A stretch of DNA of 64,000 nt from assembly GCF_902498915.1 (NCBI RefSeq), contig NZ_CABVLQ010000001.1. The stretch is one strand, 5' to 3'. Position numbers and translations under genes: made by a program. Source of the stretch: Escherichia ruysiae. Lineage in GTDB: Bacteria > Pseudomonadota > Gammaproteobacteria > Enterobacterales > Enterobacteriaceae. Below are positions 25,808 through 35,233 of this stretch, piece after piece. Positions within the stretch are counted from its first letter, which is position 1. Each line of letters opens with the position of its first letter. A model generated the notes under the pieces. It was not told the DNA's origin and did not search any database. It saw only the letters and a program-made list of their open reading frames with translations.

Positions 25808-28459
25808 TTAGCCGGTATTACGCATACCTGCTGCAATTCCGGCAATAGTGACCATCAACGCTTGTTCGACGCGGGGATCCGGCTCCTGGCCTTCTTTTTC
25901 TGCCTGGCGGGAGCGGTGCAGCAACTCTGCCTGCAGTACGTTCAGCGGGTCAGTGTATATATTTCGTAGCTGAATAGACTCGGCAATCCACGGTAGATCG
26001 GCCATCAGATGGGAATCGTTGGCAATTGCCAGCACCACTTTGATGTCTTCTTCTTGCAGATTGCGTAACTCTTTACCTAACGGCCACAGCTCTTTGTCGA
26101 CCAGGCGTTGGTCATAGTATTCCGCCAGCCACAGGTCTGCTTTGGCGAAGACCATTTCCAGCATTCCCAGACGCGTTGAGAAGAACGGCCAGTCGCGGCA
26201 CATGGCTTCCAGTTCGCTCTGTTTGCCATCTTCCACCACTTTTTGCAGCGCAGTACCCGCGCCCAGCCAGGCTGGGAGCATCAGGCGGTTTTGTGTCCAG
26301 GCAAAAATCCACGGAATTGCGCGCAGTGATTCGACGCCGCCGGTCGGGCGACGTTTCGCCGGACGTGAACCTAACGGCAGTTTGCCCAGTTCCTGTTCCG
26401 GCGTGGCGGAGCGGAAGTATGGAACAAAGTCTTTGTTTTCACGCACATAACCACGGTAGAGATCGCAGGAGATGACCGAAAGTTCATCCATAATGTGACG
26501 CCAGCTCTCTTTCGGCTCAGGCGGTGGCAGCAGGTTGGCTTCCAGAATCGCCCCGGTGTACAGCGACAGGCTGCTGACCGTGATTTCTGGCAGACCGTAC
26601 TTAAAGCGGATCATCTCGCCCTGTTCGGTCACGCGCAGGCCGCCTTTCAGGCTTCCTGGCGGTTGCGATAGCAGCGCCGCATGAGCCGGTGCGCCGCCGC
26701 GACCAATAGAACCACCGCGACCGTGGAACAGCGTCAGTTCAATACCCGCTTTTTCGCAGGTTTTGATTAACGCATCCTGTGCCTGATATTGCGCCCAGGA
26801 AGCCGCCATCACGCCTGCATCTTTTGCCGAGTCGGAATAGCCAATCATCACCATCTGTTTGCCCTGAATCAGGCCGCGATACCAGTCGATATTCAGCAAC
26901 TGGGTCATGACATCGTTGGCGTTGTTCAGGTCATCGAGAGTTTCAAACAGCGGTGCGACTGGCATCGCAAATCCAATACCTGCTTCTTTCAACAGCAGGT
27001 GAACGGCCAGTACGTCGGACGGCGTTTTCGCCATCGAGATCACGTAGGCGGCAATCGAACCTTGCGGTGCTTCGGCAATCACCTGACAGGTATCAAGCAC
27101 TTCGCGCGTTTCGGCGCTTGGTTGCCAGTTGCGTGGCAGAAGCGGACGTTTGGAGTTCAGTTCGCGGATCAGGAACGCCTGTTTGTCGGCCTCTGACCAG
27201 CTTTCGTAGTCGCCGATGCCGAGATAGCGGGTCAGTTCACCCAGTGCTTCGGTATGACGGGTGCTCTCCTGACGGATATCAATACGCACCAGCGGTACGC
27301 CGAAACATTTCACGCGGCGCAGGGTGTCGAGCAGATCGCCGTTGGCGATAATACCCATGCCACACGCCTGAAGGGACTGGTAGCAAGCGTAGAGCGGCTC
27401 CCACAGTTCTTCGTTCTGCGTCAGCAGACCTTCCGGCTTCGGCAGTTCTTCGCCTTTCAGACGCGCTTCCAGCCAGGCCTGTGTTGCCATCAGGCGGGAA
27501 CGCAGGTTTTTCATCAGATAGCGATACGGTTCTGCGGCACCTTCTTCGCCGACCAGCGCCAGCAGTTCAGGGGTTGCTTCAACCATCGACAGTTCAGAAA
27601 CCAGAACCTGAATATCTTTCAGGAACAGGTCGGTTGCTTTCCAACGGCTGAGCAGCAGGACGTGGCGGGTGATATCGGCAGTGACGTTCGGGTTGCCGTC
27701 GCGGTCGCCGCCCATCCACGAGGTAAATCGCACCGGAACAAATTCGACGGGCAGTTTGTAGCCGAGATTCTCTTCCAGTTGTTCGTTCAGTTCGCGCAGG
27801 TAATTCGGTACGCCTTGCCACAGGCTGTTTTCTACTACGGCAAAGCCCCATTTGGCTTCATCTATCGGGCTTGGGCGCAGCTTACGGATTTCATCGGTAT
27901 GCCATGACTGGGCGATCAACTGGCGCAGGCGGCGCATCAGTTGGTTGTGTTCGTAGTCGGCGATATCTTTGTTGTCGAGCTGTTTTAAGCACGCGTTCAC
28001 TTCCACCATTTTGTGGATCAGTGTACGACGAGTAATTTCGGTTGGGTGCGCAGTGAGTACCAGTTCCAGCGACAGTGATTCCACCGCTTTTTTGATGGTG
28101 TCTTCGCTCAGTTCCGGCTGGTTTTTCAGTTTACGCAGGGTGCGGGCGATCACTTCCGGGTTGCTGGCAGCCTCGCCTTTCGGCGAAATGCTGTGGTATT
28201 GCTCGGCGGTGTTTGCCAGGTTCAGGAACTGACTAAACGCACGCGCAACGGGCAGCAGCTCGTCGTTCGACAAATTTTGTAAGGTGGTGAGCAACTCCTG
28301 GCGGTTAGCATCATTGCCAGCGCGTGAAGATTTGGACAACTTACGGATAGTTTCTACGCGTTCAAGAATGTGTTCTCCCAACGCATCCTTGATGGTTTCT
28401 CCCAGCACTTTGCCGAGCATACTGACATTACTACGCAATGCGGAATATTGTTCGTTCAT
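25808..28459 (-). CDS. ppc: Ppc, phosphoenolpyruvate carboxylase
   Basis: The 883-residue enzyme carboxylates PEP with bicarbonate to oxaloacetate, refilling the TCA cycle. The catalytic His lies in LELVLTAHPTEITRR (about residue 138) and the second signature, VMIGYSDSAKDAG, and the glycine-rich FHGRGGSIGRGG (Arg about 587) are intact. The C terminus is the conserved GMRNTG. The start MNEQYSALRSNV at 28459 gives the family length; an ATG 16 codons upstream is rejected. It is allosterically controlled by acetyl-CoA and aspartate in E. coli. Confidence 0.98.
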   Translation of the reverse strand: MNEQYSALRSNVSMLGKVLGETIKDALGEHILERVETIRKLSKSSRAGNDANRQELLTTLQNLSNDELLPVARAFSQFLNLANTAEQYHSISPKGEAASNPEVIARTLRKLKNQPELSEDTIKKAVESLSLELVLTAHPTEITRRTLIHKMVEVNACLKQLDNKDIADYEHNQLMRRLRQLIAQSWHTDEIRKLRPSPIDEAKWGFAVVENSLWQGVPNYLRELNEQLEENLGYKLPVEFVPVRFTSWMGGDRDGNPNVTADITRHVLLLSRWKATDLFLKDIQVLVSELSMVEATPELLALVGEEGAAEPYRYLMKNLRSRLMATQAWLEARLKGEELPKPEGLLTQNEELWEPLYACYQSLQACGMGIIANGDLLDTLRRVKCFGVPLVRIDIRQESTRHTEALGELTRYLGIGDYESWSEADKQAFLIRELNSKRPLLPRNWQPSAETREVLDTCQVIAEAPQGSIAAYVISMAKTPSDVLAVHLLLKEAGIGFAMPVAPLFETLDDLNNANDVMTQLLNIDWYRGLIQGKQMVMIGYSDSAKDAGVMAASWAQYQAQDALIKTCEKAGIELTLFHGRGGSIGRGGAPAHAALLSQPPGSLKGGLRVTEQGEMIRFKYGLPEITVSSLSLYTGAILEANLLPPPEPKESWRHIMDELSVISCDLYRGYVRENKDFVPYFRSATPEQELGKLPLGSRPAKRRPTGGVESLRAIPWIFAWTQNRLMLPAWLGAGTALQKVVEDGKQSELEAMCRDWPFFSTRLGMLEMVFAKADLWLAEYYDQRLVDKELWPLGKELRNLQEEDIKVVLAIANDSHLMADLPWIAESIQLRNIYTDPLNVLQAELLHRSRQAEKEGQEPDPRVEQALMVTIAGIAAGMRNTG

Positions 28460-28706
28460 ATAACCCCAGACACCCCATCTTATTGTTTGAAGCCCGGTAT
28501 CCTTCACGTCGCATTGGCGCGAATATGCTCGGGCTTTGCTTTTCGTCGTCTTTTATAAAGCCACGTAAAAGCGGTGACGTCAAATGCTGCGAAATCGCTT
28601 CAGCAAACGAATAATTAGCAGGAATTTACGCCATTAAATTCACGATGATTTAAATAAGCGTAACTTATGGAAATGTTAAAAAATCACCATACATAACAAC
28701 AAAGGT
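28460..28706. other. ppc upstream region
   Basis: The gap between ppc and argE is 473 bases. The half next to ppc (28460-28706) should hold the ppc promoter on the minus strand; I could not assign boxes with confidence. The other half is filled by the REP array at 28707-28929. No gene was seen. Confidence 0.5.
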
Positions 28707-28929
28707 GTAGGTCGGATAAGATGCGCAAGCATTGCATCCGACATTATTGCGGCGCTGGCGTTTGACAACAGTGCCGGATGCGGCGCAAGCGCCTTATCCG
28801 GCCTACGGTTGGGCACCGTTTGAGTCACTGTAGGTCGGATAAGATGCGCAAGCATCGCATCCGACATTATTGCGGCGCTGGAGTTTGGTAACAGTGCCGG
28901 ATGCGGCGCGAGTGCCTTATCCTGCCTAC
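28707..28929. repeat. BIME: four REP units as a 123-bp tandem duplication
   Basis: REP units lie at 28707-28742, 28773-28806, 28830-28865 and 28896-28929 in alternating orientation (GTAGGTCGGATAAG type and GCCGGATGCGGC type). The spacer GCGGCGCTGG also recurs, so a REP pair plus spacer is duplicated with a period of 123 bases. The last unit ends three bases from the argE stop and may cap that transcript. Confidence 0.92.
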
Positions 28930-28932
28930 GTT

Positions 28933-30084
28933 TTAATGCCAGCAGAAATGGTGAATGACCTGGGTGATCAGTTCGCGGGTGGGTTTAATAAACCGCGTCT
29001 CCAGATATTCATCAGGCTGATGAGCCTGATTAATTGAGCCTGGACCCAACACTAGCGTCGGGCATAACGTCTGAATAAACGGCGCTTCGGTACAGTAGTT
29101 CACCACTTCGGTCTTTGCACCGAGTAATTTCTCAACCACTTCAACCAGTTGATGGTTCGGCGGGCACTCGTAACCAGGGATCGGCGGATGCAGCTCTTCG
29201 ACCGTCAGACGACCCGGCCAGCGTTCGCTTACCGGAGCCAGCGCGTCGTTGAGTAAGCCATTAAGTTCATTGAGCGTCATGCCAGGCAACGGACGAATAT
29301 CCATATGCAACTCGCAGCAAGCGCAAATACGGTTAGAGGCGTCACCACCGTGAATATGCCCAAGGTTGAGCGTGGGATATGGCACGGTAAACGCTTCGTA
29401 GTGATAACGCTCTTTCAGGTTATCGCGCAATTGTAAAATATGACCGATGGCGTCGTGCATCAGTTCGATAGCGTTAACTCCGCGCGACGGATCGCTGGAA
29501 TGCCCCGACTGACCCAGAATGCGAATGGCATTGGAGATGTGGCCTTTATGCGCGCGTACCGGTTGTAGCGACGTCGGTTCGCCAATGATGGCGCAATCCG
29601 GGCGCAGGGCGGTGGTTTCGGCAAAATAACGCGCTCCGGCCATACTGGTTTCTTCATCGGCAGTCGCCAGAATGTAGAGCGGTTTTTTCAGTTTCGTGAC
29701 GTCGACGTCGCGTAGCGCATCGAGGATAAACGCAAAGAAGCCTTTCATGTCGGCGGTGCCTAAGCCGTAAAGCTTGCCGTCATGCTCCGTCAGCGTAAAC
29801 GGATCGCGCGTCCAGCGACCATCATCAAACGGCACCGTATCGGTATGACCCGCCAGCAGCAAGCCGCCAGCACCCTGTCCGCAACTGGCCAGCATATTAA
29901 ATTTGTTGCGAGTTCCTGGCACAGGCTGCACTTCCACATTGAAGCCCAAATCTTTAAACCAGCCCGCCAGCAGAGTGATTAAATCTGCATTGCTTTGATC
30001 GAGTGCCTCTTCCGTGGCGCTTATTGAAGGTGTGGCAATCAGAGCACGGTAAATCTCGATAAATGGCGGTAATTTGTTTTTCAT
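28933..30084 (-). CDS. argE: ArgE, N-acetylornithine deacetylase
   Basis: The 383-residue M20 metallohydrolase releases ornithine from N-acetylornithine in the linear arginine pathway. Metal and catalytic residues appear in LLAGHTDTVPFD (His, Asp), LGTADMKGFF (Asp), ATADEETSMAGA (Glu-Glu), IIGEPTSLQP (Glu) and PGSINQAHQPDE (His). The start MKNKLPPF at 30084 gives the K-12 length; the ATG at 30123 lies within the operator and is rejected. It is divergent from argCBH and repressed by ArgR from the shared ARG boxes. Confidence 0.98.
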   Translation of the reverse strand: MKNKLPPFIEIYRALIATPSISATEEALDQSNADLITLLAGWFKDLGFNVEVQPVPGTRNKFNMLASCGQGAGGLLLAGHTDTVPFDDGRWTRDPFTLTEHDGKLYGLGTADMKGFFAFILDALRDVDVTKLKKPLYILATADEETSMAGARYFAETTALRPDCAIIGEPTSLQPVRAHKGHISNAIRILGQSGHSSDPSRGVNAIELMHDAIGHILQLRDNLKERYHYEAFTVPYPTLNLGHIHGGDASNRICACCELHMDIRPLPGMTLNELNGLLNDALAPVSERWPGRLTVEELHPPIPGYECPPNHQLVEVVEKLLGAKTEVVNYCTEAPFIQTLCPTLVLGPGSINQAHQPDEYLETRFIKPTRELITQVIHHFCWH

Positions 30085-30110
30085 TGTTGACACACCTCTG
30101 GTCATGATAG

Positions 30111-30149
30111 TATCAATATTCATGCAGTAATTGTGAATAAAAATACACT
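30111..30149. promoter_or_regulatory. paired ARG boxes between argE and argC (ArgR operator)
   Basis: Two 18-bp boxes at 30111-30128 (core TCAAT-ATTC-ATGCA) and 30132-30149 (core TGAAT-AAAA-ATACA) fit the consensus TGAAT-N4-ATTCA with one or two mismatches per half. They are three bases apart, the standard spacing for an ArgR hexamer. They overlap the divergent promoters. Confidence 0.88.
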
Positions 30150-30237
30150 AACGTTGAGCGTAATAAAACCCACCAGCCGTAAGGTGAATGTTTTACGTTT
30201 AACCTGGCAACCAGACATAAGAAGGTGAATAGCCCCG

Positions 30238-31242
30238 ATGTTGAATACGCTGATTGTGGGTGCCAGCGGCTACGCTGGCGCAGAGCTAGTGACCTATGTA
30301 AATCGCCATCCGCATATGAACATAACCGCTTTGACTGTTTCAGCGCAAAGCAATGATGCGGGAAAGTTAATCTCCGATTTGCATCCGCAGCTAAAAGGCA
30401 TCGTTGATCTGCCGTTGCAGCCGATGTCGGATATCAGCGAGTTTAGCCCAGGGGTGGACGTGGTGTTTCTCGCCACCGCCCATGAAGTTAGCCACGATTT
30501 AGCACCGCAATTTCTTGAAGCGGGCTGCGTGGTGTTTGACCTTTCCGGCGCGTTTCGTGTTAACGACGCTGCCTTCTATGAAAAATATTACGGCTTTACC
30601 CATCAATACCCGGAACTGCTGGAACAGGCCGCTTATGGTCTGGCGGAGTGGTGCGGCAATAAATTAAAAGAAGCGAACTTAATTGCGGTGCCGGGATGTT
30701 ATCCGACGGCGGCACAACTGGCGCTGAAACCGTTGATTGATGCCGATCTTCTCGACCTCAGTCAGTGGCCGGTGATCAACGCCACCAGCGGCGTGAGCGG
30801 TGCAGGACGTAAGGCAGCGATTTCAAATAGTTTTTGTGAAGTTAGCCTGCAACCGTATGGCGTCTTTACCCATCGCCATCAACCAGAGATCGCCACACAC
30901 CTCGGTGCTGACGTTATCTTCACCCCGCATCTGGGCAATTTCCCGCGCGGCATTCTCGAAACCATTACCTGCCGCCTGAAACCGGGTGTGACCCAGGCGC
31001 AAGTCGCGCAAGCGTTACAGCGGGCGTATGCGCATAAACCGCTGGTACGGCTATATGACAAAGGCGTTCCGGCACTGAAAAATGTCGTCGGGCTGCCGTT
31101 CTGTGATATCGGGTTTGCCGTTCAGGGCGAGCATCTGATTATTGTGGCGACCGAAGACAATTTATTGAAAGGTGCGGCGGCACAAGCGGTACAGTGCGCC
31201 AATATTCGTTTCGGTTATGCGGAAACGCAGTCTCTTATTTAA
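30238..31242 (+). CDS. argC: ArgC, N-acetyl-gamma-glutamyl-phosphate reductase
   Basis: The 334-residue NADPH enzyme makes N-acetylglutamate semialdehyde. The nucleotide motif is LIVGASGYAGAEL at the N terminus. The catalytic cysteine is in AVPGCYPTAAQL (about residue 154), and the active-site His lies in VFTHRHQPEIATHLG. It is the first gene of argCBH; argB starts seven bases after its stop. Confidence 0.98.
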   Translation: MLNTLIVGASGYAGAELVTYVNRHPHMNITALTVSAQSNDAGKLISDLHPQLKGIVDLPLQPMSDISEFSPGVDVVFLATAHEVSHDLAPQFLEAGCVVFDLSGAFRVNDAAFYEKYYGFTHQYPELLEQAAYGLAEWCGNKLKEANLIAVPGCYPTAAQLALKPLIDADLLDLSQWPVINATSGVSGAGRKAAISNSFCEVSLQPYGVFTHRHQPEIATHLGADVIFTPHLGNFPRGILETITCRLKPGVTQAQVAQALQRAYAHKPLVRLYDKGVPALKNVVGLPFCDIGFAVQGEHLIIVATEDNLLKGAAAQAVQCANIRFGYAETQSLI

Positions 31243-31249
31243 GGGTGCA

Positions 31250-32026
31250 ATGATGAATCCATTAATTATCAAACTGGGTGGCGTACTGCTGGATAGTGAA
31301 GAGGCGCTGGAACGTCTGTTTAGCGCACTGGTGAATTATCGTGAGTCACATCAGCGTCCGCTGGTGATTGTGCACGGCGGCGGTTGCGTGGTGGATGAGC
31401 TGATGAAAGGGCTGAATCTGCCGGTGAAAAAGAAAAATGGCCTGCGGGTGACGCCTGCGGATCAGATAGACATTATCACCGGAGCACTGGCGGGAACGGC
31501 AAATAAAACCCTGCTGGCATGGGCGAAGAAACATCAGATTGCGGCCGTAGGTTTGTTTCTCGGTGACGGCGACAGCGTCAAAGTGACCCAGCTTGATGAA
31601 GAGTTAGGCCATGTTGGACTGGCGCAGCCAGGTTCGCCTAAGCTTATCAATACGTTGCTGGAAAACGGTTATCTGCCGGTGGTCAGCTCCATTGGCGTAA
31701 CGAACGAAGGACAACTGATGAACGTCAATGCTGACCAGGCGGCGACGGCGCTGGCGGCAACGCTGGGCGCGGATCTGATTTTGCTCTCCGACGTCAGTGG
31801 CATTCTCGACGGCAAAGGGCAACGCATTGCCGAAATGACCGCCGCGAAAGCAGAACAACTGATTGAGCAGGGCATTATTACCGACGGCATGATAGTGAAA
31901 GTGAACGCGGCGCTGGATGCTGCGCGCACGCTGGGGCGCCCGGTGGATATCGCCTCCTGGCGTCATGCGGAACAGCTTCCGGCACTGTTTAACGGTATGC
32001 CGATGGGTACGCGGATTTTAGCTTAA
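31250..32026 (+). CDS. argB: ArgB, N-acetylglutamate kinase
   Basis: The 258-residue amino-acid kinase phosphorylates N-acetylglutamate with ATP. ATP-site motifs are LIIKLGGVLLD at the start, IVHGGGCVVD near residue 44, and NVNADQAATALA and LLSDVSGILDG later. The start is a double ATG (MMNPLIIK) after AAGGGTG; either could serve, and 31250 matches the K-12 annotation. It lacks the N-terminal helix found in arginine-inhibited kinases of other bacteria. Confidence 0.97.
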   Translation: MMNPLIIKLGGVLLDSEEALERLFSALVNYRESHQRPLVIVHGGGCVVDELMKGLNLPVKKKNGLRVTPADQIDIITGALAGTANKTLLAWAKKHQIAAVGLFLGDGDSVKVTQLDEELGHVGLAQPGSPKLINTLLENGYLPVVSSIGVTNEGQLMNVNADQAATALAATLGADLILLSDVSGILDGKGQRIAEMTAAKAEQLIEQGIITDGMIVKVNAALDAARTLGRPVDIASWRHAEQLPALFNGMPMGTRILA

Positions 32027-32035
32027 GTTTTGTTA

Positions 32036-32057
32036 GCCGGAGGCGTAGCTTTCCGGC
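32036..32057. repeat. short REP-like hairpin between argB and argH
   Basis: GCCGGA, ten bases, then TCCGGC lies in the 60-base argB-argH gap. It could modulate mRNA decay within the argCBH transcript. Confidence 0.5.
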
Positions 32058-32086
32058 ATTGAATTTCAAAATAAGGAAACAGAGTT

Positions 32087-33460
32087 ATGGCACTTTGGGG
32101 CGGGCGTTTTACCCAGGCAGCAGATCAACGGTTCAAACAATTCAACGACTCACTGCGTTTTGATTACCGTCTGGCGGAGCAGGATATTGTTGGCTCTGTG
32201 GCCTGGTCCAAAGCCCTGGTAACGGTCGGTGTGCTGACCGCAGAAGAACAGGCGCAACTGGAAGAGGCGCTGAACGTGCTGCTGGAAGATGTTCGCGCCA
32301 GGCCACAACAAATCCTTGAAAGCGACGCCGAAGATATCCATAGCTGGGTGGAAGGCAAACTGATCGACAAAGTGGGTCAGTTAGGCAAAAAACTGCACAC
32401 CGGGCGTAGCCGTAATGATCAGGTAGCGACTGACCTGAAACTGTGGTGCAAAGATACCGTTAGCGAGTTGCTGACGGCTAACCGGCAGCTGCAATCGGCG
32501 CTGGTGGAAACCGCACAAAACAATCAGGACGCGGTAATGCCAGGTTACACTCACCTGCAACGCGCCCAGCCGGTGACGTTCGCTCACTGGTGTCTGGCGT
32601 ATGTTGAGATGCTGGCGCGCGATGAAAGCCGTTTGCAGGATGCGCTTAAGCGTCTGGATGTCAGCCCGCTAGGCTGTGGCGCGCTGGCGGGAACAGCCTA
32701 TGAAATCGACCGTGAACAGTTAGCAGGCTGGCTGGGCTTTGCTTCGGCGACCCGTAACAGTCTCGACAGCGTTTCTGACCGCGACCACGTGCTGGAACTG
32801 CTTTCTGCTGCCGCTATCGGCATGGTGCATCTGTCGCGTTTTGCCGAAGATCTGATTTTCTTTAACACCGGCGAAGCGGGGTTTGTGGAGCTTTCTGACC
32901 GCGTGACTTCCGGTTCATCATTAATGCCGCAGAAGAAAAACCCGGATGCGCTGGAGCTGATTCGCGGTAAATGCGGTCGAGTGCAGGGCGCGTTAACCGG
33001 CATGATGATGACGCTGAAAGGTTTGCCGCTGGCTTACAACAAAGATATGCAGGAAGACAAAGAAGGTTTGTTCGACGCGCTCGATACCTGGCTGGACTGC
33101 CTGCATATGGCGGCGCTGGTGCTGGACGGCATTCAGGTGAAACGCCCACGTTGCCAGGAAGCAGCGCAGCAGGGTTATGCGAATGCTACTGAACTGGCGG
33201 ATTATCTGGTGGCGAAGGGCGTACCGTTCCGCGAGGCGCACCATATCGTGGGTGAAGCGGTGGTGGAAGCCATTCGTCAGGGTAAACCGCTGGAAGATCT
33301 GCCGCTGACCGAGTTGCAGAAATTCAGCCAGGTGATTGGCGAAGATGTCTATCCGATTCTGTCGCTGCAATCGTGCCTCGACAAGCGTGCGGCAAAAGGC
33401 GGTGTCTCACCGCAACAGGTGGCGCAGGCGATTGCTTTTGCAAGGGCGCGTTTGGGGTAA
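32087..33460 (+). CDS. argH: ArgH, argininosuccinate lyase
   Basis: The 457-residue fumarase/aspartase-family enzyme splits argininosuccinate to arginine and fumarate, the last step of the pathway. The superfamily signature GSSLMPQKKNPD lies near residue 280. Other conserved blocks are KLHTGRSRNDQVATD and MPGYTHLQRAQP. It is the last gene of the argCBH operon and is followed by a hairpin terminator. Confidence 0.98.
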   Translation: MALWGGRFTQAADQRFKQFNDSLRFDYRLAEQDIVGSVAWSKALVTVGVLTAEEQAQLEEALNVLLEDVRARPQQILESDAEDIHSWVEGKLIDKVGQLGKKLHTGRSRNDQVATDLKLWCKDTVSELLTANRQLQSALVETAQNNQDAVMPGYTHLQRAQPVTFAHWCLAYVEMLARDESRLQDALKRLDVSPLGCGALAGTAYEIDREQLAGWLGFASATRNSLDSVSDRDHVLELLSAAAIGMVHLSRFAEDLIFFNTGEAGFVELSDRVTSGSSLMPQKKNPDALELIRGKCGRVQGALTGMMMTLKGLPLAYNKDMQEDKEGLFDALDTWLDCLHMAALVLDGIQVKRPRCQEAAQQGYANATELADYLVAKGVPFREAHHIVGEAVVEAIRQGKPLEDLPLTELQKFSQVIGEDVYPILSLQSCLDKRAAKGGVSPQQVAQAIAFARARLG

Positions 33461-33473
33461 CCTTGTTATTTTG

Positions 33474-33495
33474 CTCCCCTGAGAATGGGGAGTTT
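33474..33495 (+). terminator. argCBH terminator
   Basis: CTCCCC, seven bases, then GGGGAG followed by TTT, 13 bases after the argH stop. The short T-run makes it a moderate terminator. Confidence 0.7.
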
Positions 33496-33538
33496 GCCTG
33501 ATGTGCTTTGTTTATCATGTCTACGTAGTGTTGCACTT

Positions 33539-33575
33539 GTAGGCATGATAAGACGCGACAGCGTCACATCAGGCA
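33539..33575. repeat. REP-like element downstream of argH
   Basis: GTAGGCATGATAAGACGCG and GCGTCACATCAGGCA form a degenerate palindrome with the REP layout. It marks the junction between the conserved argH end and the AT-rich accessory segment that follows. Confidence 0.7.
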
Positions 33576-33952
33576 GTATTCTGTTGACCTTAAATTTAAC
33601 GCCCAACCAGAACCATTATTTGTCACATGCCTTTTTATTCTTGCTTTACTCTCCCTATAAAAATCATTTTTAAATACACCAGGCGATACACAGTTTAATT
33701 AATTGAATATAATTAATTTCTATTGTTGTGTTTATTTTTAAGATTGATGGTGTTTATTATGTGATTATTTAACGCGTTGTTTTAACGATGATGATTAATA
33801 GTGTAGGTCAAATTTGAGGATATTTTTGTTCTCCGCCGGAAATTTTTGTTTTTAATGTGATCACGGTTGAATAATCACTCTTTCTCTCTTGTATGGTAGT
33901 AGGTGCGTAATTAAGTTTGAAGCGTCTATTTACAACACAGGAGATTGCAATA
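33576..33952 (+). promoter_or_regulatory. AT-rich upstream region of the accessory dehydratase gene
   Basis: This 377-base stretch is clearly richer in A and T than argH and has no ORF of note. It should carry the promoter of the dehydratase-transporter pair. TGTGAT at 33857 resembles a CRP half-site, but its partner ATCACT is 12 bases away rather than six, so I do not call a CRP site. Confidence 0.45.
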
Positions 33953-35167
33953 ATGAAAATTATTGCTGCGGACGTTTTTGTTACTTGCCCCGGGCGTAAT
34001 TTCGTTACGCTTAAAATAACCACTGAAAGCGGACTTTGTGGATTAGGAGATGCCACGTTAAATGGCCGCGAATTGTCGGTCGCTTCTTATCTGAAAGATC
34101 ATCTTTGCCCACAATTAATTGGCCGCGATGCCAGCCGTATCGAAGATATCTGGCAATTCTTTTATAAAGGCGCTTACTGGCGACGTGGTCCCGTCACGAT
34201 GTCGGCCATTTCTGCCATTGATATGGCATTGTGGGATATCAAAGCTAAAGCAGCCAATATGCCGCTGTATCAACTGCTTGGCGGTGCTTCTCGTGAGGGC
34301 GTGATGGTTTATTGCCATACCACCGGGCGCACGATTGATGAAGTTCTTGAGGATTATGCAAAGCACCAGCAGATGGGCTTTAAGGCGATTCGTGTGCAGT
34401 GCGGTGTGCCTGGGATGCAAACCACCTATGGCCTGGCGAAGGGCAAAGGACTGGCGTACGAACCGGCAACCAAAGGCCAGTGGCCGGAAGAGCAGTTGTG
34501 GTCGACGGAGAAGTATCTCGATTTCACGCCGAAGTTATTTGAGGCGGTGCGCAATAAGTTCGGTTTTAACGAACATCTGTTGCATGACATGCACCATCGC
34601 CTTACCCCCATCGAAGCGGCGCGCTTTGGAAAGAGCATTGAGGATTACCGCCTGTTCTGGATGGAAGATCCAACGCCTGCCGAGAATCAGGAATGTTTCC
34701 GTTTGATTCGCCAGCATACCGTGACGCCAATTGCGGTCGGAGAAGTGTTTAACAGTATCTGGGATTGCAAGCAGTTAATCGAAGAGCAGTTAATTGACTA
34801 TATTCGCACGACGATTACCCATGCAGGCGGCATTACCGGGATGCGGCGGATTGCCGATTTTGCATCACTTTATCAGGTACGTACCGGTTCGCACGGTCCT
34901 TCTGATTTATCGCCCATTTGCCATGCGGCGGCGCTGCATTTTGACCTCTGGGTGCCAAACTTCGGCGTGCAGGAGTACATGGGCTATTCCGAACAAATGC
35001 TTGAAGTCTTCCCGCATAGCTGGCGCTTCGAGGAGGGGTATATGCATCCGGGCGATGAACCGGGGCTGGGTATTTCTTTCGATGAGAAACTGGCGGCGAA
35101 ATATCCGTATGACCCGGCGTATCTCCCCGTCGCACGACTGGAAGATGGCACATTGTGGAACTGGTAA
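33953..35167 (+). CDS. enolase-superfamily sugar-acid dehydratase, ManD/RspA type
   Basis: The 404-residue protein belongs to the mannonate dehydratase (ManD) subgroup of the enolase superfamily, which includes RspA. Metal ligands fit Asp212 (LLHDMHHR), Glu238 (FWMEDP) and Glu264 (AVGEVFNS). Catalytic candidates are Tyr159, His214, His314 (TGSHGPSD) and Glu341. Such enzymes dehydrate D-mannonate or D-gluconate to 2-keto-3-deoxygluconate, some only weakly. The start after CAGGAG at 33953 aligns with family members; one 12 codons upstream is less likely. An MFS gene follows 66 bases later. K-12 lacks this pair at this site. Confidence 0.85.
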   Translation: MKIIAADVFVTCPGRNFVTLKITTESGLCGLGDATLNGRELSVASYLKDHLCPQLIGRDASRIEDIWQFFYKGAYWRRGPVTMSAISAIDMALWDIKAKAANMPLYQLLGGASREGVMVYCHTTGRTIDEVLEDYAKHQQMGFKAIRVQCGVPGMQTTYGLAKGKGLAYEPATKGQWPEEQLWSTEKYLDFTPKLFEAVRNKFGFNEHLLHDMHHRLTPIEAARFGKSIEDYRLFWMEDPTPAENQECFRLIRQHTVTPIAVGEVFNSIWDCKQLIEEQLIDYIRTTITHAGGITGMRRIADFASLYQVRTGSHGPSDLSPICHAAALHFDLWVPNFGVQEYMGYSEQMLEVFPHSWRFEEGYMHPGDEPGLGISFDEKLAAKYPYDPAYLPVARLEDGTLWNW

Positions 35168-35233
35168 TAACGGTTCGCTTAATTATTTTCTGAATAGTCA
35201 TCAAATCGATTAATTCCGCTCAAGGAGCTAAAA

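Noticed and set aside
33855..33880. CRP site before the dehydratase gene
   Set aside because: TGTGAT and ATCACT are present but 12 bases apart instead of six.
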